NCBI RefSeq assembly: GCF_037023745.1
Contig: NZ_CP146101.1
Span: 7,983,499-8,047,498, forward strand
Length of the DNA: 64,000 bases
Direction of reading: 5' to 3'
Source: Streptomyces sp. SCSIO 30461
Lineage (GTDB): Bacteria > Actinomycetota > Actinomycetes > Streptomycetales > Streptomycetaceae
Shown: positions 37,699 through 46,273 of the stretch, piece by piece
Layout: every line of letters starts with the position of its first letter
Numbering within the stretch: the first letter of the stretch is position 1
Made by a program: the position numbers and the translations under genes
Notes under the pieces: generated by a model
Databases searched by the model: none
The model's input: the letters and a program-made list of their open reading frames with translations, nothing else
Told to the model about the DNA's origin: nothing

Positions 37699-38835
37699 TC
37701 AGACATCTCGCGGGCCCTTGGGGGAGCAACGCCCCACCACCGTCCCGGCGCGGTCGATGCACACCACGTCGACCGTGACCGGGGCGCCCCGCAGCACCCC
37801 GAGGGCCTGGTCACGGGCGGTCGCCGCCACCAGGTCGCCCAGCGGGACACCCTGCGCCGCGCACAGTTGGAGCGCGGCGAGTCCGGTGTTGGCGGACGCC
37901 ACCCGCGCCGCGAGCTCCTCGTCGGCTCCGGCGGCCCCGGCCAGCTCGGCCAGGAATGCCTTGTCGACCTGGGAGCGGGCGGAGTGCAGATCGAGATGGC
38001 CTGCCGCCAGCTTCGACAGCTTGGCGAAGCCCCCGCAGACGGTCAGCCGTTCGACAGGGTGACGGCGTACGTACTTGAGCACGGCGCCCGCGAAGTCCCC
38101 CATGTCGAGCAGGGCGTCCTCGGGGAGGTCGTACAGCGAGACCACGGTCTTCTCGGACGTGGAGCCCGTGCAGCCCGCCAGGTGCGTGCGGCCCGCCGCT
38201 CGCGCCACGTCCACACCACGGCGGATCGAGTCGATCCACGCCGAGCAGGAGTACGGCACGACGATCCCCGTGGTGCCCAGGATGGACAGCCCGCCCAGGA
38301 TGCCGAGGCGCGGGTTCCAGGTGGAGCGGGCGATCTCCTCGCCGTGGTCGACGGAGACGGTGACCTCGACGTCACCGGTGCCGCCGTACCGGGCGGCGAC
38401 GAGCGCGATGTGCTCGCGCATCATCCGACGTGGCACGGGGTTGATCGCGGGCTCACCGACATCGAGGGGCAACCCGGGGCGGGTGACGGTGCCCACGCCG
38501 GGTCCGGCGCGGAAGACCACCCCGGAGCCCGGCGGCAGGACGCGCACGGTCGCGCGGACCAGGGCGCCGTGGGTGACGTCGGGGTCGTCCCCCGCGTCCT
38601 TCACGACTCCCGCCATGGCGCGCCCGTCCACGAGCTCCTCGGCGGCGAGTGCGAACGCCGGGGACTGGCCCTTCGGCAGCGTGATCGTCACCGGGTCGGG
38701 GAAGTCACCGGTCAGCAGCGCGGAGTACGCGGCGGTCGTGGCGGCGGTCGCACAGGCACCGGTGGTCCAGCCGGGCCGCAGACCGGTGTGCTTGAGTTGG
38801 GCGCTGCGCCCTCCCACGGGCGCGGGTTCACTCAT
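37699..38835 (-). CDS. cbiD: Cobalt-precorrin-5B C1-methyltransferase CbiD
   Basis: 378 aa. SAM-dependent C1 methylation during ring contraction. The CbiD signature LRPGWTTGACATAATTAAYSAL is at the N-terminus, followed by INPVPRRMMREHI and GGLSILGTTGIVVPYSCSAWIDSI. CbiD belongs to the anaerobic route, yet cobG, cobN and cobIJ here are of the aerobic route; here CbiD presumably stands in for CobF. Divergent from cobK by 11 bp, and convergent with the VOC gene. Confidence 0.93.
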   Translation of the reverse strand: MSEPAPVGGRSAQLKHTGLRPGWTTGACATAATTAAYSALLTGDFPDPVTITLPKGQSPAFALAAEELVDGRAMAGVVKDAGDDPDVTHGALVRATVRVLPPGSGVVFRAGPGVGTVTRPGLPLDVGEPAINPVPRRMMREHIALVAARYGGTGDVEVTVSVDHGEEIARSTWNPRLGILGGLSILGTTGIVVPYSCSAWIDSIRRGVDVARAAGRTHLAGCTGSTSEKTVVSLYDLPEDALLDMGDFAGAVLKYVRRHPVERLTVCGGFAKLSKLAAGHLDLHSARSQVDKAFLAELAGAAGADEELAARVASANTGLAALQLCAAQGVPLGDLVAATARDQALGVLRGAPVTVDVVCIDRAGTVVGRCSPKGPRDV

Positions 38836-38846
38836 GGAGGTCCCCC

Positions 38847-39587
38847 GTGCACGTCCTGATCCTCGGCGGTACGACGGAGGCGCGTGCCCTCGCCGAGTCG
38901 CTGCACGCGCGCGGGGAGCGGGTGACCACCTCGCTCGCGGGCCGTGTCGCGGCTCCCCGGCTGCCCAGGGGCGAGGTGCGGATCGGCGGATTCGGCGGGG
39001 CGGAGGGCCTCGCCGCGTGGCTGCGGCAGCAGCGGGTGGAGGTGCTCATCGACGCCACCCATCCTTTCGCCGGGACCATCAGTTTCAACGCGGCGCGAGC
39101 CGCCGGCCAGGCCCATGTTCCCCTGCTCGCGCTGCGCCGCCCCGGCTGGGTCCCCGGCGAGGGCGACGACTGGCACCCGGTGGACTCGCTCACGCAGGCA
39201 GCGGACGCGCTGCCCGGACTGGGTGAGCGGGTCTTCCTCACCACGGGGCGTATGGGCCTCGCCTCCTTCGCCCACCTGGACACCTTGTGGTTCCTGATGC
39301 GCTCGGTGGACGCCCCTGAGCCCCCGTTCCCCGCCCGGATGGAGGTGCTGCTGGACCGGGGCCCGTTCACCCTGGAGTCCGAGCGGGAGCTGCTGGACCG
39401 CCACGGCATCGACGTCCTGGTCACCAAGGACAGCGGCGCGGCGGCGACGGCCCCCAAGCTGACCGCGGCCCGCGCGGCGGGCATCCCGGTGGTGCTGGTC
39501 CGCCGTCCACCGGCCCCCGATGGGGTGCCGGTGGCGACGACGGTGGAGGAGGCGGTGAGCCGGGTGTGTTCGGGCGGGCTCGGGTGA
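38847..39587 (+). CDS. cobK: Precorrin-6A reductase CobK
   Basis: 246 aa. NADPH-dependent reduction of precorrin-6A. HVLILGGTTEARALAESL at the N-terminus, VLIDATHPFAGTISFNA in the middle and VLVTKDSGAAATAPKLTAARAAGIPVVLVRRP at the C-terminus are CobK/CbiJ motifs. GTG start. It converges on cobM with about 115 bp between, which contains a short CCGGTC/GACCGG hairpin near 39595-39610. Confidence 0.93.
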   Translation: MHVLILGGTTEARALAESLHARGERVTTSLAGRVAAPRLPRGEVRIGGFGGAEGLAAWLRQQRVEVLIDATHPFAGTISFNAARAAGQAHVPLLALRRPGWVPGEGDDWHPVDSLTQAADALPGLGERVFLTTGRMGLASFAHLDTLWFLMRSVDAPEPPFPARMEVLLDRGPFTLESERELLDRHGIDVLVTKDSGAAATAPKLTAARAAGIPVVLVRRPPAPDGVPVATTVEEAVSRVCSGGLG

Positions 39588-39704
39588 GAGGGCGCCGGTC
39601 GTGCGACCGGTCATGTCGCTACAGGTCCTGGCCGTACGAGTCCCGGCCCGGCCAGTCCCGGCCGGAGCGCCTGAACGCGGCGTCGCCGCACCCGGCACCG
39701 GACC

Positions 39705-40454
39705 TCAGCAGACGTGGCGTTCGCGGGCCGGGTCGTACAGGTGGCTGTCGCGGAACTGGGAAGCCCCCAGGGTGCGGCCCACGATGATCACCGCCGTCTT
39801 GGTGATGCCCGCCTCCTTCGTCTGCTCCGCGATGTCCTCCAGCGTGCCGCGCAGCACCACCTCGTCGGGGCGGCTCGCCATCGCGACGACCGCCGCGGGG
39901 CAGTCGGCGCCGTAGTGCGGCAGCAGCTCCGCCACGACCCGGTCGACATAGCGGGCCGCCAGGTGCAGCACGAGGAGGGCGCCGCTGCGGCCGAGGGTGG
40001 CGAGGTCCTCGCCCGGAGGCATGGGCGTGGCCTGCTGGGCGATGCGGGTAAGGATCACGGTCTGGCCGACGGTCGGCACGGTCAGTTCGCGCTTCAGCGC
40101 GGCGGCGGCCGCGGCGAAGGCGGGGACGCCGGGGACGACCTCGTACGGGATGCCCAGTGCGTCGAGCCGGCGCATCTGTTCGGCGACGGCGCTGAAGACC
40201 GAGGGGTCTCCCGAGTGCAGTCGCGCCACGTCGTGGCCCTGCTCGTGGGCGCGGACGATCTCGGCGATGATCCGGTCCAGGTCGAGCTGGGCGGTGTCGA
40301 CCAGGCGGGCGTCCGGGGGGCACTCGGCCAGCAGCTCGCCGGGCACCAGGGAGCCGGCGTACAGGCAGACCCGGCAGGCGGCGAGTGTCCGTGCGCCGCG
40401 GAGCGTGATCAGGTCGGCCGCGCCGGGGCCCGCGCCGATGAAGTGGACGGTCAT
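39705..40454 (-). CDS. cobM: Precorrin-4 C11-methyltransferase CobM
   Basis: 249-aa SAM-dependent tetrapyrrole methylase: VHFIGAGPGAADLITLRGARTLAACRVCLYAGSLV at the start, ARLHSGDPSVFSAVAEQM and YEVVPGVPAFAAAAAALKRELT after it. Adds the methyl at C11 of precorrin-4. ATGA overlap with the end of cobL, so the two genes are coupled. Confidence 0.94.
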   Translation of the reverse strand: MTVHFIGAGPGAADLITLRGARTLAACRVCLYAGSLVPGELLAECPPDARLVDTAQLDLDRIIAEIVRAHEQGHDVARLHSGDPSVFSAVAEQMRRLDALGIPYEVVPGVPAFAAAAAALKRELTVPTVGQTVILTRIAQQATPMPPGEDLATLGRSGALLVLHLAARYVDRVVAELLPHYGADCPAAVVAMASRPDEVVLRGTLEDIAEQTKEAGITKTAVIIVGRTLGASQFRDSHLYDPARERHVC

Positions 40455-41722
40455 GAGGGTTCAGCTCCTGGCTTGGTGACGGTGACGGACCACTGGGTGA
40501 CGGGCATCGCCTGGCGCCAGCCGGTGAACGTGCCGACGGGCACGGCGTGCGCCACAGCGAGTCGCACCAACTCGCCCCCGTGGCGCCGGTACCAGTCGGC
40601 GAGCAGCGCCTCGGACTCCAGCGTCACGGTGTTGGCGACCAGCCTGCCGCCCGCCGGGAGCGCGTCCCAGCAGGCTTCCAGCAGCCCGGGGGCGGTGAGC
40701 CCGCCGCCGATGAACACCGCGTCGGGGGCCGGCAGCCCGGCCAGCCCGGAGGGCGCGGAGGCGTTGACCACCCGCAGTCCCGGCACGCCGAGCGCCTCGG
40801 CGTTGCGGCCGATACGGGTGGCCCGCACCGGGTCGCGTTCGACCGTGATCGCCCGGCAGCCGCGGTGCGTACGCATCCACTCGACGGCGATCGAGCCGGA
40901 GCCGCCGCCGATGTCCCAGAGCAGCTCCCCTGGCGCGGGCGCGAGCGCCGCCAGGGTCGCGGCGCGCACATGGCGCTTGGTGAGCTGACCGTCGTTCTCA
41001 TACGCCTCGTCCGGCAGTCCGGGCGCGGCCGACAGCCGCAGCACGCCGGGCGCGCGTACGCACTCGACGGCGACGATGTTGAGCGGGTCGCCCGGCGGGT
41101 GTTCCCAGCCGTCGGCGGAGCCGCTGACCTGGGCCTCGCGCGGGGAACCCAGTTGTTCCAGCACCCGCATCCGGCTGGGTCCGTAGCCGCGTTCGCGCAG
41201 CAGCCCGGCGACGTCGGCGGGAGTCGCGGCCCCTGCGCTGAGCACCAGCAGCCGCCGCCCGTGGTGCAGTGCGGCGGCGAGCGAGGCCAGGGGTCGGCCG
41301 ACCAGGGTCACGGTCTCGGTGTCTTCCAGCGGCCAGCCGAGCCGGGCGCAGGCGTACGACACGGATGAAGGATGCGGCAGTACGCGCAGGGCGTCCGCGC
41401 CGAGCTCTTCGGCGAGCGCCCGGCCGATCCCGTAGAACATCGGGTCGCCGCTGGCGAGCACCGTGATCCGGCGCCCGGCGTGCGCGGCGAGCAGTCCAGG
41501 CACGGCGGGGCGCAGCGGCGAAGGCCACGGCACGCGCTCCCCGCCGCACTCGGCGGGCAGCAGCGCGAGCTGGCGCTCGCCCCCGATCAGCACCTCGGCT
41601 TCACGCAGGGCCGCCCGGGTCGCCTCGGGAAGCCCGCCCCAGCCGTCGGCGCCGATACCGGCGACCGCGACTTCGGCGGTGGGGCGGCGCTGGTGAAGGC
41701 GGGGGCCGGGGTCGGAGCTCAC
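40451..41722 (-). CDS. cobL: Precorrin-6Y C5,15-methyltransferase (decarboxylating) CobL
   Basis: About 423 aa: an N-terminal CbiE-type methylase (VAVAGIGADGWGGLPEATRAALREAEVLIGG, VLASGDPMFYGIGRAL) fused to a C-terminal CbiT-type Rossmann methylase (LLWDIGGGSGSIAVEWMRTH, DAVFIGGGLT). Methylates C5 and C15 and removes the C12 acetate carboxyl. I chose the GTG at 41722 because the frame continues far upstream without homology; no good ribosome site is visible there. Confidence 0.92.
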   Translation of the reverse strand: MSSDPGPRLHQRRPTAEVAVAGIGADGWGGLPEATRAALREAEVLIGGERQLALLPAECGGERVPWPSPLRPAVPGLLAAHAGRRITVLASGDPMFYGIGRALAEELGADALRVLPHPSSVSYACARLGWPLEDTETVTLVGRPLASLAAALHHGRRLLVLSAGAATPADVAGLLRERGYGPSRMRVLEQLGSPREAQVSGSADGWEHPPGDPLNIVAVECVRAPGVLRLSAAPGLPDEAYENDGQLTKRHVRAATLAALAPAPGELLWDIGGGSGSIAVEWMRTHRGCRAITVERDPVRATRIGRNAEALGVPGLRVVNASAPSGLAGLPAPDAVFIGGGLTAPGLLEACWDALPAGGRLVANTVTLESEALLADWYRRHGGELVRLAVAHAVPVGTFTGWRQAMPVTQWSVTVTKPGAEPS

Positions 41723-41875
41723 GGACGGGACTCTACTGTTCCGGGCTCGGGGCTCCGTACGGGTGTTCCCACCCACACTCGGGCGAAGGCCTTTGCCGGC
41801 TGACAGGCCCGCACCGGGACCGGGTATGGGAATGTGAGGGTATGAGGGAGCCCCGACCCGGAGGGAGCGTGGCGC

Positions 41876-42433
41876 ATGACCGCCGCGCCTGCTGACTACA
41901 CCGACGGCATCGATCCCGAGCGCGCCCTGAAGTACGCCATCCAGAAGCTCAAAGGCGACCGCGCGCAGATCATCGAAGGGATCATCGAGCACGTGTCACC
42001 CAGCTGGGACCACGAACGAGTCGCGAAGCTCGTACGCCGGCAGATCGAGGACCGCGTCGACGAACTCGGCTGCGTCGAGGGCTCCGGGAATCTGGACCTG
42101 CCGGGTTCGCAGAACTGGTACATCCCCGACATCGCCGTGGTGCCGGAAGAGCTCGCCAAGAGTGGCGGCGCGCTCGTGCCCGACCAAACGCTGCTGATTG
42201 TCGAGATCACCTCGAAGTCGAACGCCGAGACCGACCGTGTCGTCAAGCGCCGCCGGTATGCCGAATACGGCGCGCCGCTCTACCTCCTCGTCGACCGGGT
42301 CGAGCACAGCGTGACCCTCTTCTCGGAGCCCGGACGCCTCGGCTACACCCGGGTCGAGGGACCGCACCCTTTCGGCACACCGTTGCGTCTGCCCGCGCCC
42401 TTCGATCTGGAACTGGACACCGACGGTCTCTGA
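41876..42433 (+). CDS. Uma2 family endonuclease-like protein
   Basis: 185 aa of the Uma2/DUF820 family with a PD-(D/E)XK nuclease fold. Catalytic pattern: IPDIAVVPEE, then LLIVEITSKSN, and KRRRYAEYGAPLYLLVD. These proteins are multiplied in streptomycetes and cyanobacteria and their biological role is unknown. ATG in a GGAGGGAGCGTGGCGC context. Confidence 0.9.
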   Translation: MTAAPADYTDGIDPERALKYAIQKLKGDRAQIIEGIIEHVSPSWDHERVAKLVRRQIEDRVDELGCVEGSGNLDLPGSQNWYIPDIAVVPEELAKSGGALVPDQTLLIVEITSKSNAETDRVVKRRRYAEYGAPLYLLVDRVEHSVTLFSEPGRLGYTRVEGPHPFGTPLRLPAPFDLELDTDGL

Positions 42434-42446
42434 CCCTCGCCCGCGC

Positions 42447-42575
42447 TCACTTCCTCGCGTGCTCCCCGACGTAGAAGAGGAGCCACACGAACCCGGCGAA
42501 GAGGTGCGTCGCGAAGACGTAGACGAAGACGCGCAGGGCGACACCGCGCTCCTTCCAGCGTTCGATGTCGCTCAT
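42447..42575 (-). CDS. DUF6126 family small membrane protein (42 aa)
   Basis: Reads MSDIERWKERGVALRVFVYV followed by FATHLFAGFVWLLFYVGEH and a short basic end. GAGGAGG lies 5 bases before the ATG. One hydrophobic helix flanked by charged ends. The pattern RVFVY...THLxAGFxxLLFYxGEH is what I recall for DUF6126, usually found next to XRE regulators; here none is adjacent. Function unknown. Confidence 0.8.
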   Translation of the reverse strand: MSDIERWKERGVALRVFVYVFATHLFAGFVWLLFYVGEHARK

Positions 42576-42649
42576 CGGGGCCTCCTCAAGGCAAGAGACG
42601 GGACGCTTCAGAATACGGCGGAACAGAACCGGGGCCCTGCCACCCTAGC

Positions 42650-42677
42650 CGACAGTTTAAAATTCAACAAACTGTCG
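42650..42677. promoter_or_regulatory. Inverted-repeat operator candidate
   Basis: CGACAGTTT and AAACTGTCG are perfect 9-bp arms separated by a 10-base A/T-rich spacer, in a conspicuously AT-rich island. It lies about 27 bp before the ATG of the broken luciferase-like gene. The geometry fits a MarR- or TetR-type regulator, none of which is adjacent. Confidence 0.7.
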
Positions 42678-42703
42678 ATGCCGGACCACTGGAGGCGAAC
42701 GCG

Positions 42704-42943
42704 ATGCAGTTCGGGATCTTCACCGTCGGTGACGTCACCACCGATCCCACCAACGGCCGCACCCCGAGCGAGCACGAGCGGATCAAGGCGACGGTGACCG
42801 GGCAGTGAGCCGGCCGGGCTGCCGGCCGCCCGCCCGCCCCGGGACGCCGACGACGCGGCAGCGCCCTCGGCGTCGGAATCCCACGCCGACGCCGAACTGG
42901 CCGAGTTCGAGCGGCAGATCGCCGGACTGCGCTTCGGCTGACC
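42704..42943 (+). pseudogene. Remnant of LLM-class flavin-dependent oxidoreductase
   Basis: MQFGIFTVGDVTTDPTNGRT then PSEHERIK is the characteristic N-terminus of CE1758-type luciferase-like monooxygenases, preceded by GGAGG and the inverted repeat. After about 30 residues the similarity stops (ATVTGQ and TGA at 42808), where full-length homologues go on for some 330 residues. A further frame ending DAELAEFERQIAGLRFG at about 42943 may be the decayed 3' end. An internal deletion of about 1 kb explains this best. Confidence 0.7.
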
Positions 42944-42976
42944 GGCCGCCTCGACCGACCAGCCGCCCGCTCCCGG

Positions 42977-43840
42977 CTACTTGCGGTTGTACAGACGCAT
43001 CGTGACCGCACCGAAGACGGTCACGAACACCGCCGACCAGCCCAGCGTCCAGCCGATCTCCGCCGCCGGCCACTCACCCGCCATCAGCTCCCGTACCGCA
43101 GTGGCGAGGTGCGTGACCGGGCTGTTGTTGACGAACGCCTGCAACCAGCCCGGCATGGTCCGCGGGTCCACGAACACATTGCTGAGGAACGTCAGCGGGA
43201 AGATCACCATCATGCTGACGCCCATCACCGACTTCTCGGTGCGCAGCAGCAGCCCGAACATCGTCCAGATCCAGGAGAAGGCGAACGAGAACAGCATCAG
43301 CAGCGCGACGCCGAGCAGCACTCCCACCGGACCGCCGTCCGGCCGGTAGCCGATGAGCATGCCGACACTGAGCATCACCACCGAGGCGATGAAGTAGCGC
43401 ACGAGATCGCCCAGCAGATAGCCGACCATGGGGGCCGGCCGCCAGATCGGCAGGGTGCGGAAGCGGTCGAAGACACCCTTCTCGATGTCGGCGTTGACCG
43501 CGACGCCGGTGTACATCGTGATCATCACGACGCTCATCACCAGGATTCCCGGCAGCAGGAACTGGATGTACGCATCCGCCGAACCGGCCAGCGCCCCTCC
43601 GAAGAGGTATGTGTACATCAGCACCATCATGATCGGGAACGCGGTGACGTCGAACAGCTGCTCAGGGACATGCTTGATCTTGAGCATGGCTCGCCAGCCG
43701 AAGGTGAGCGAGGCCGAGAGCGCGCTCGGCCGAGCGGGACGCTCCCTGCCTACGAGGAGGGCGGCAAGGTCCTCGGTCCTGGGGGCGGCGAAGGTGAGGT
43801 CGTCGGAGTCCTTGGGGGCCTTGGCGGCGACGGTACTCAT
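42977..43840 (-). CDS. ABC-2 type drug exporter permease (DrrB-like)
   Basis: 287 aa with six membrane helices and the ABC-2 pattern [40 protein letters not shown] in the middle, [21 protein letters not shown] near the end. Forms the membrane pore of a daunorubicin-resistance-type exporter with the ATPase encoded immediately upstream (ATGA overlap). Confidence 0.92.
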   Translation of the reverse strand: MSTVAAKAPKDSDDLTFAAPRTEDLAALLVGRERPARPSALSASLTFGWRAMLKIKHVPEQLFDVTAFPIMMVLMYTYLFGGALAGSADAYIQFLLPGILVMSVVMITMYTGVAVNADIEKGVFDRFRTLPIWRPAPMVGYLLGDLVRYFIASVVMLSVGMLIGYRPDGGPVGVLLGVALLMLFSFAFSWIWTMFGLLLRTEKSVMGVSMMVIFPLTFLSNVFVDPRTMPGWLQAFVNNSPVTHLATAVRELMAGEWPAAEIGWTLGWSAVFVTVFGAVTMRLYNRK

Positions 43841-44823
43841 GCGACGGCCTCCTTGCTGCCGGTGCTGTCCGTGCCGGTGAGGGCGAGGAAGACCTCGTCC
43901 AGGCTGGGCTGGCCCAGCGCGAAGGTGTCCACCGTGATCCCCGCCCTGGCCAGCTCCGAAAGCGCTCGGGCCGCCTGCTCCGCCGCGCCCTGCTCCGTAC
44001 CGTGCCCGGCGACTCTTGCCGTGAGGGCGAGCGGGTCCGGATCGAGCTGTACGGGCGCGTCGAGCGCGAGAGCGAGGATGCGCCCGGCATCCCCGCGCTG
44101 GCCGGCGTCGCGCAGTCGCAGGTGCACGGCGCCGGAGCCGACGGACGCCTTGAGCTCCCCCTTGGTGCCTTCGGCGATCACCCTGCCATGGTCGATGACG
44201 GCGATCCTGGACGCCAGATGGTCGGCCTCGTCCAGGTACTGCGTGGTCAACAGCACCGTGGTGCCCTGCGAGACGACGGCCCTGACGATGTCCCACACCT
44301 GGTTGCGGCTGCGGGGGTCGAGGCCGGTGGTCGGCTCGTCGAGGAACAGCAGGTCCGGGGTGTTGAGGAGGGACGCGGCGATGTCGATCCTGCGCCGCAT
44401 ACCGCCCGAGTACTGCTTCACCTGCCGTCCCGCCGCCTCGGCGAGCCCGAATGCCTCCAGCAGCTGCGCGGCCCGCTCACGGGCGGCGGCCTTGCCGTGT
44501 CCCAGCAGCCTGCCGAGCAGCAGCAGGTTCTCGGTGCCGGTGAGGTCCTCGTCCACGGAAGCGTACTGCCCGGTGAGGCTGACCCGGCTGCGTACCGCGT
44601 CCGCTTCCGTCAGCACGTCCCTGCCGAACACCCGGGCCTGCCCCCCGTCCGGTCTGAGCAGGGTGGCCAGCACCTTCACGGTGGTGGTCTTGCCCGCGCC
44701 GTTCGGCCCGAGCAGTCCGTAGACCGTCCCGGCGGGCACCCGGAGGTCGACACCGTCGACGGCCCGGTTCTCCCCGAACGTCTTCACCAGGCCCGTCGTC
44801 TCGATCGCCAGATCTGTGGTCAT
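43837..44823 (-). CDS. DrrA-like ABC transporter ATP-binding protein
   Basis: 328 aa. Walker [14 protein letters not shown]-loop [15 protein letters not shown], signature [12 protein letters not shown], Walker [13 protein letters not shown] and the His of the switch region replaced by TQYLDEAD, as in DrrA. A C-terminal accessory domain of about 90 residues is typical of drug-resistance exporters. AAAGGAA before the ATG at 44823 decides the start. Drives export through the adjacent permease. The 280-bp upstream gap has an AT-rich segment (CATAACGTTACAAATG near 44993) that may hold its operator. Confidence 0.93.
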   Translation of the reverse strand: MTTDLAIETTGLVKTFGENRAVDGVDLRVPAGTVYGLLGPNGAGKTTTVKVLATLLRPDGGQARVFGRDVLTEADAVRSRVSLTGQYASVDEDLTGTENLLLLGRLLGHGKAAARERAAQLLEAFGLAEAAGRQVKQYSGGMRRRIDIAASLLNTPDLLFLDEPTTGLDPRSRNQVWDIVRAVVSQGTTVLLTTQYLDEADHLASRIAVIDHGRVIAEGTKGELKASVGSGAVHLRLRDAGQRGDAGRILALALDAPVQLDPDPLALTARVAGHGTEQGAAEQAARALSELARAGITVDTFALGQPSLDEVFLALTGTDSTGSKEAVA

Positions 44824-45103
44824 TCGTCGTTCCTTTGTCATTGCCGTCCCTGCGATCCCTGCGGTGGCTCGCGTGTGCCGGATACAGACCGGTGCCGCCC
44901 CGAAAACTCATCGCCGGTGGGCAGGGGAGCGACGGGGAGCGGACGAATGCCGACACTCCATCACGAGAGACACGCCGGAACCATGTCTCTCACATAACGT
45001 TACAAATGATCATGGGGGGAGCGAGTGGCCACACGCCGCGCCGAGCTTGTACGAAGGTGCGCCCCGGCGCGACGAGGCGTACGGGCGCCGGCCGGGGCCG
45101 TCT

Positions 45104-45490
45104 CTACGCCAGCAGCAGGAACCGACCGGTGCACAGCGTCTCGTGGTTGGCGAACAGCCCTTCCAGCCGGACCGTGCGGTCCAGGTCGGCAGCCCACTCG
45201 GCATCCGGGAGATCCGCGTACGCGTCGCATCCGACGAGACGCGCCCGGACGGCCTGGGTGAGGATCCACCGGGCCTGCTCCTGCCCGTTCGACACGCGGC
45301 CCCACATACTCCGGGCCAGGATCCACAGGTCGTCGCCCCGGGCGCTGTCCGAGCCGGTGACGGCGATGACGGCGATGTCCCCGAGGCCGCGAGGGTCGCC
45401 GGACTGGGTGGTGTACGCGACGGTGAGGTCTTCGAGGGGGAAGAGCGTGACCCGGCTGCGGGCCTTGAGCTGTGTGGTGGGCACCGGCAT
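45104..45490 (-). CDS. Hypothetical protein
   Basis: 128-aa soluble acidic protein, MPVPTTQLKARSRVTLFPLE, with DLWILARSMWGRVSNGQEQARWILTQAVRARLVG in the middle. ATG after GGGAGA. No signal, membrane segment or motif I recognise. It follows the Cys-rich miniprotein on the same strand, with a hairpin between. Confidence 0.7.
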   Translation of the reverse strand: MPVPTTQLKARSRVTLFPLEDLTVAYTTQSGDPRGLGDIAVIAVTGSDSARGDDLWILARSMWGRVSNGQEQARWILTQAVRARLVGCDAYADLPDAEWAADLDRTVRLEGLFANHETLCTGRFLLLA

Positions 45491-45511
45491 GTCTCCCGTT
45501 CGGTGTGGTGT

Positions 45512-45543
45512 GGGCGGGCCGCCCGGACGAGGACGGCCCGCCC
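45512..45543 (-). terminator. Terminator after Cys-rich miniprotein
   Basis: Perfect 10-bp stem GGGCGGGCCG/CGGCCCGCCC with a 12-base loop, 13 bp past the stop of the 60-aa ORF. Its position supports that ORF being a transcribed gene. Confidence 0.7.
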
Positions 45544-45555
45544 TGGGTGGTTCGG

Positions 45556-45738
45556 TCAGCAGCAGGGGCCGTCACCGCAGCATGTCGGCGGGTTGGGGGC
45601 GCCGTTGCAGTCGGCGGCCGTACCCCAGAGGCGCTCGTCGACCTCGAACCCGGCGTCGCGGATCCGCCTGGTGACGTCGGCCATCAGGCCGTGGGTGCGC
45701 GTGCCGACCCCCGTGCCGTCATGCACTCGCGGGCTCAC
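45556..45738 (-). CDS. Cys-rich miniprotein, 60 aa
   Basis: MADVTRRIRDAGFEVDERLW leads into a tail with five Cys in 17 residues (DCNGAPNPPTCCGDGPCC). A GTG start at 45738 or 45726 or the ATG within is possible; the ribosome site is weak. There is no signal peptide. The tail suggests metal binding or an enzyme-modified peptide, but no modification gene is adjacent. A strong hairpin follows it. It sits in a string of small genes with DUF6415-like and XRE genes on the same strand. Confidence 0.55.
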   Translation of the reverse strand: MSPRVHDGTGVGTRTHGLMADVTRRIRDAGFEVDERLWGTAADCNGAPNPPTCCGDGPCC

Positions 45739-45863
45739 TGGCCCGCTCCGTCCCGGTCGGTCTCTGGCTGGATGCCCGACCGGGGCGGCGTCTGTGGCCC
45801 GTCTGCCGCCGCTCCCGCCGTCGGTGGGCGGCAGGCGGGAATCTCAGGGGTTGCCGACGCCGC

Positions 45864-46217
45864 TCATGTCCCGTCCGCGGCGGCGCAGAGGCTCTCGTAG
45901 TGGTCGCACAGCGCCAGCACGGACGTCGCGACCTTCCGCGCGTGCCGACGCACAGCCGCGGGCCCGATCCCGGGCGGCGTGGTCACCCGCACGCACGCCC
46001 CGTCCACGGCGGTTTGCGCCACCTGCGCGGGCACGTCACCCAATGGGGCACGGCGGATCAACGCCTGCACCTCGGGGACCATGAGATACACGAACCCGCA
46101 CATCGCAGGGACGAGTTCCGCGGATGTGGTCTCCTCGTCGGCCATCACCTGGCGGGCGATGTCCCGCATGGTGACGAGGTCCGGCGGCGCAGACTCTGCA
46201 CTCGTGGTGACTTCCAT
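45864..46217 (-). CDS. DUF6415-like small protein
   Basis: 117 aa from the ATG at 46217. The pattern AELVPAMCGFVYLMVPEVQALIRRAP and RHARKVATSVLALCDHYESL resembles the DUF6415 family of streptomycetes as I recall it, usually found beside XRE-family regulators; an XRE gene lies about 55 bp upstream. Function unknown; identification tentative. Confidence 0.65.
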   Translation of the reverse strand: MEVTTSAESAPPDLVTMRDIARQVMADEETTSAELVPAMCGFVYLMVPEVQALIRRAPLGDVPAQVAQTAVDGACVRVTTPPGIGPAAVRRHARKVATSVLALCDHYESLCAAADGT

Positions 46218-46273
46218 GTCACCGACGGTAGAAGGAATGGAAGAGGGTCGGGCGCACAAAATGTGCAGCCTCG

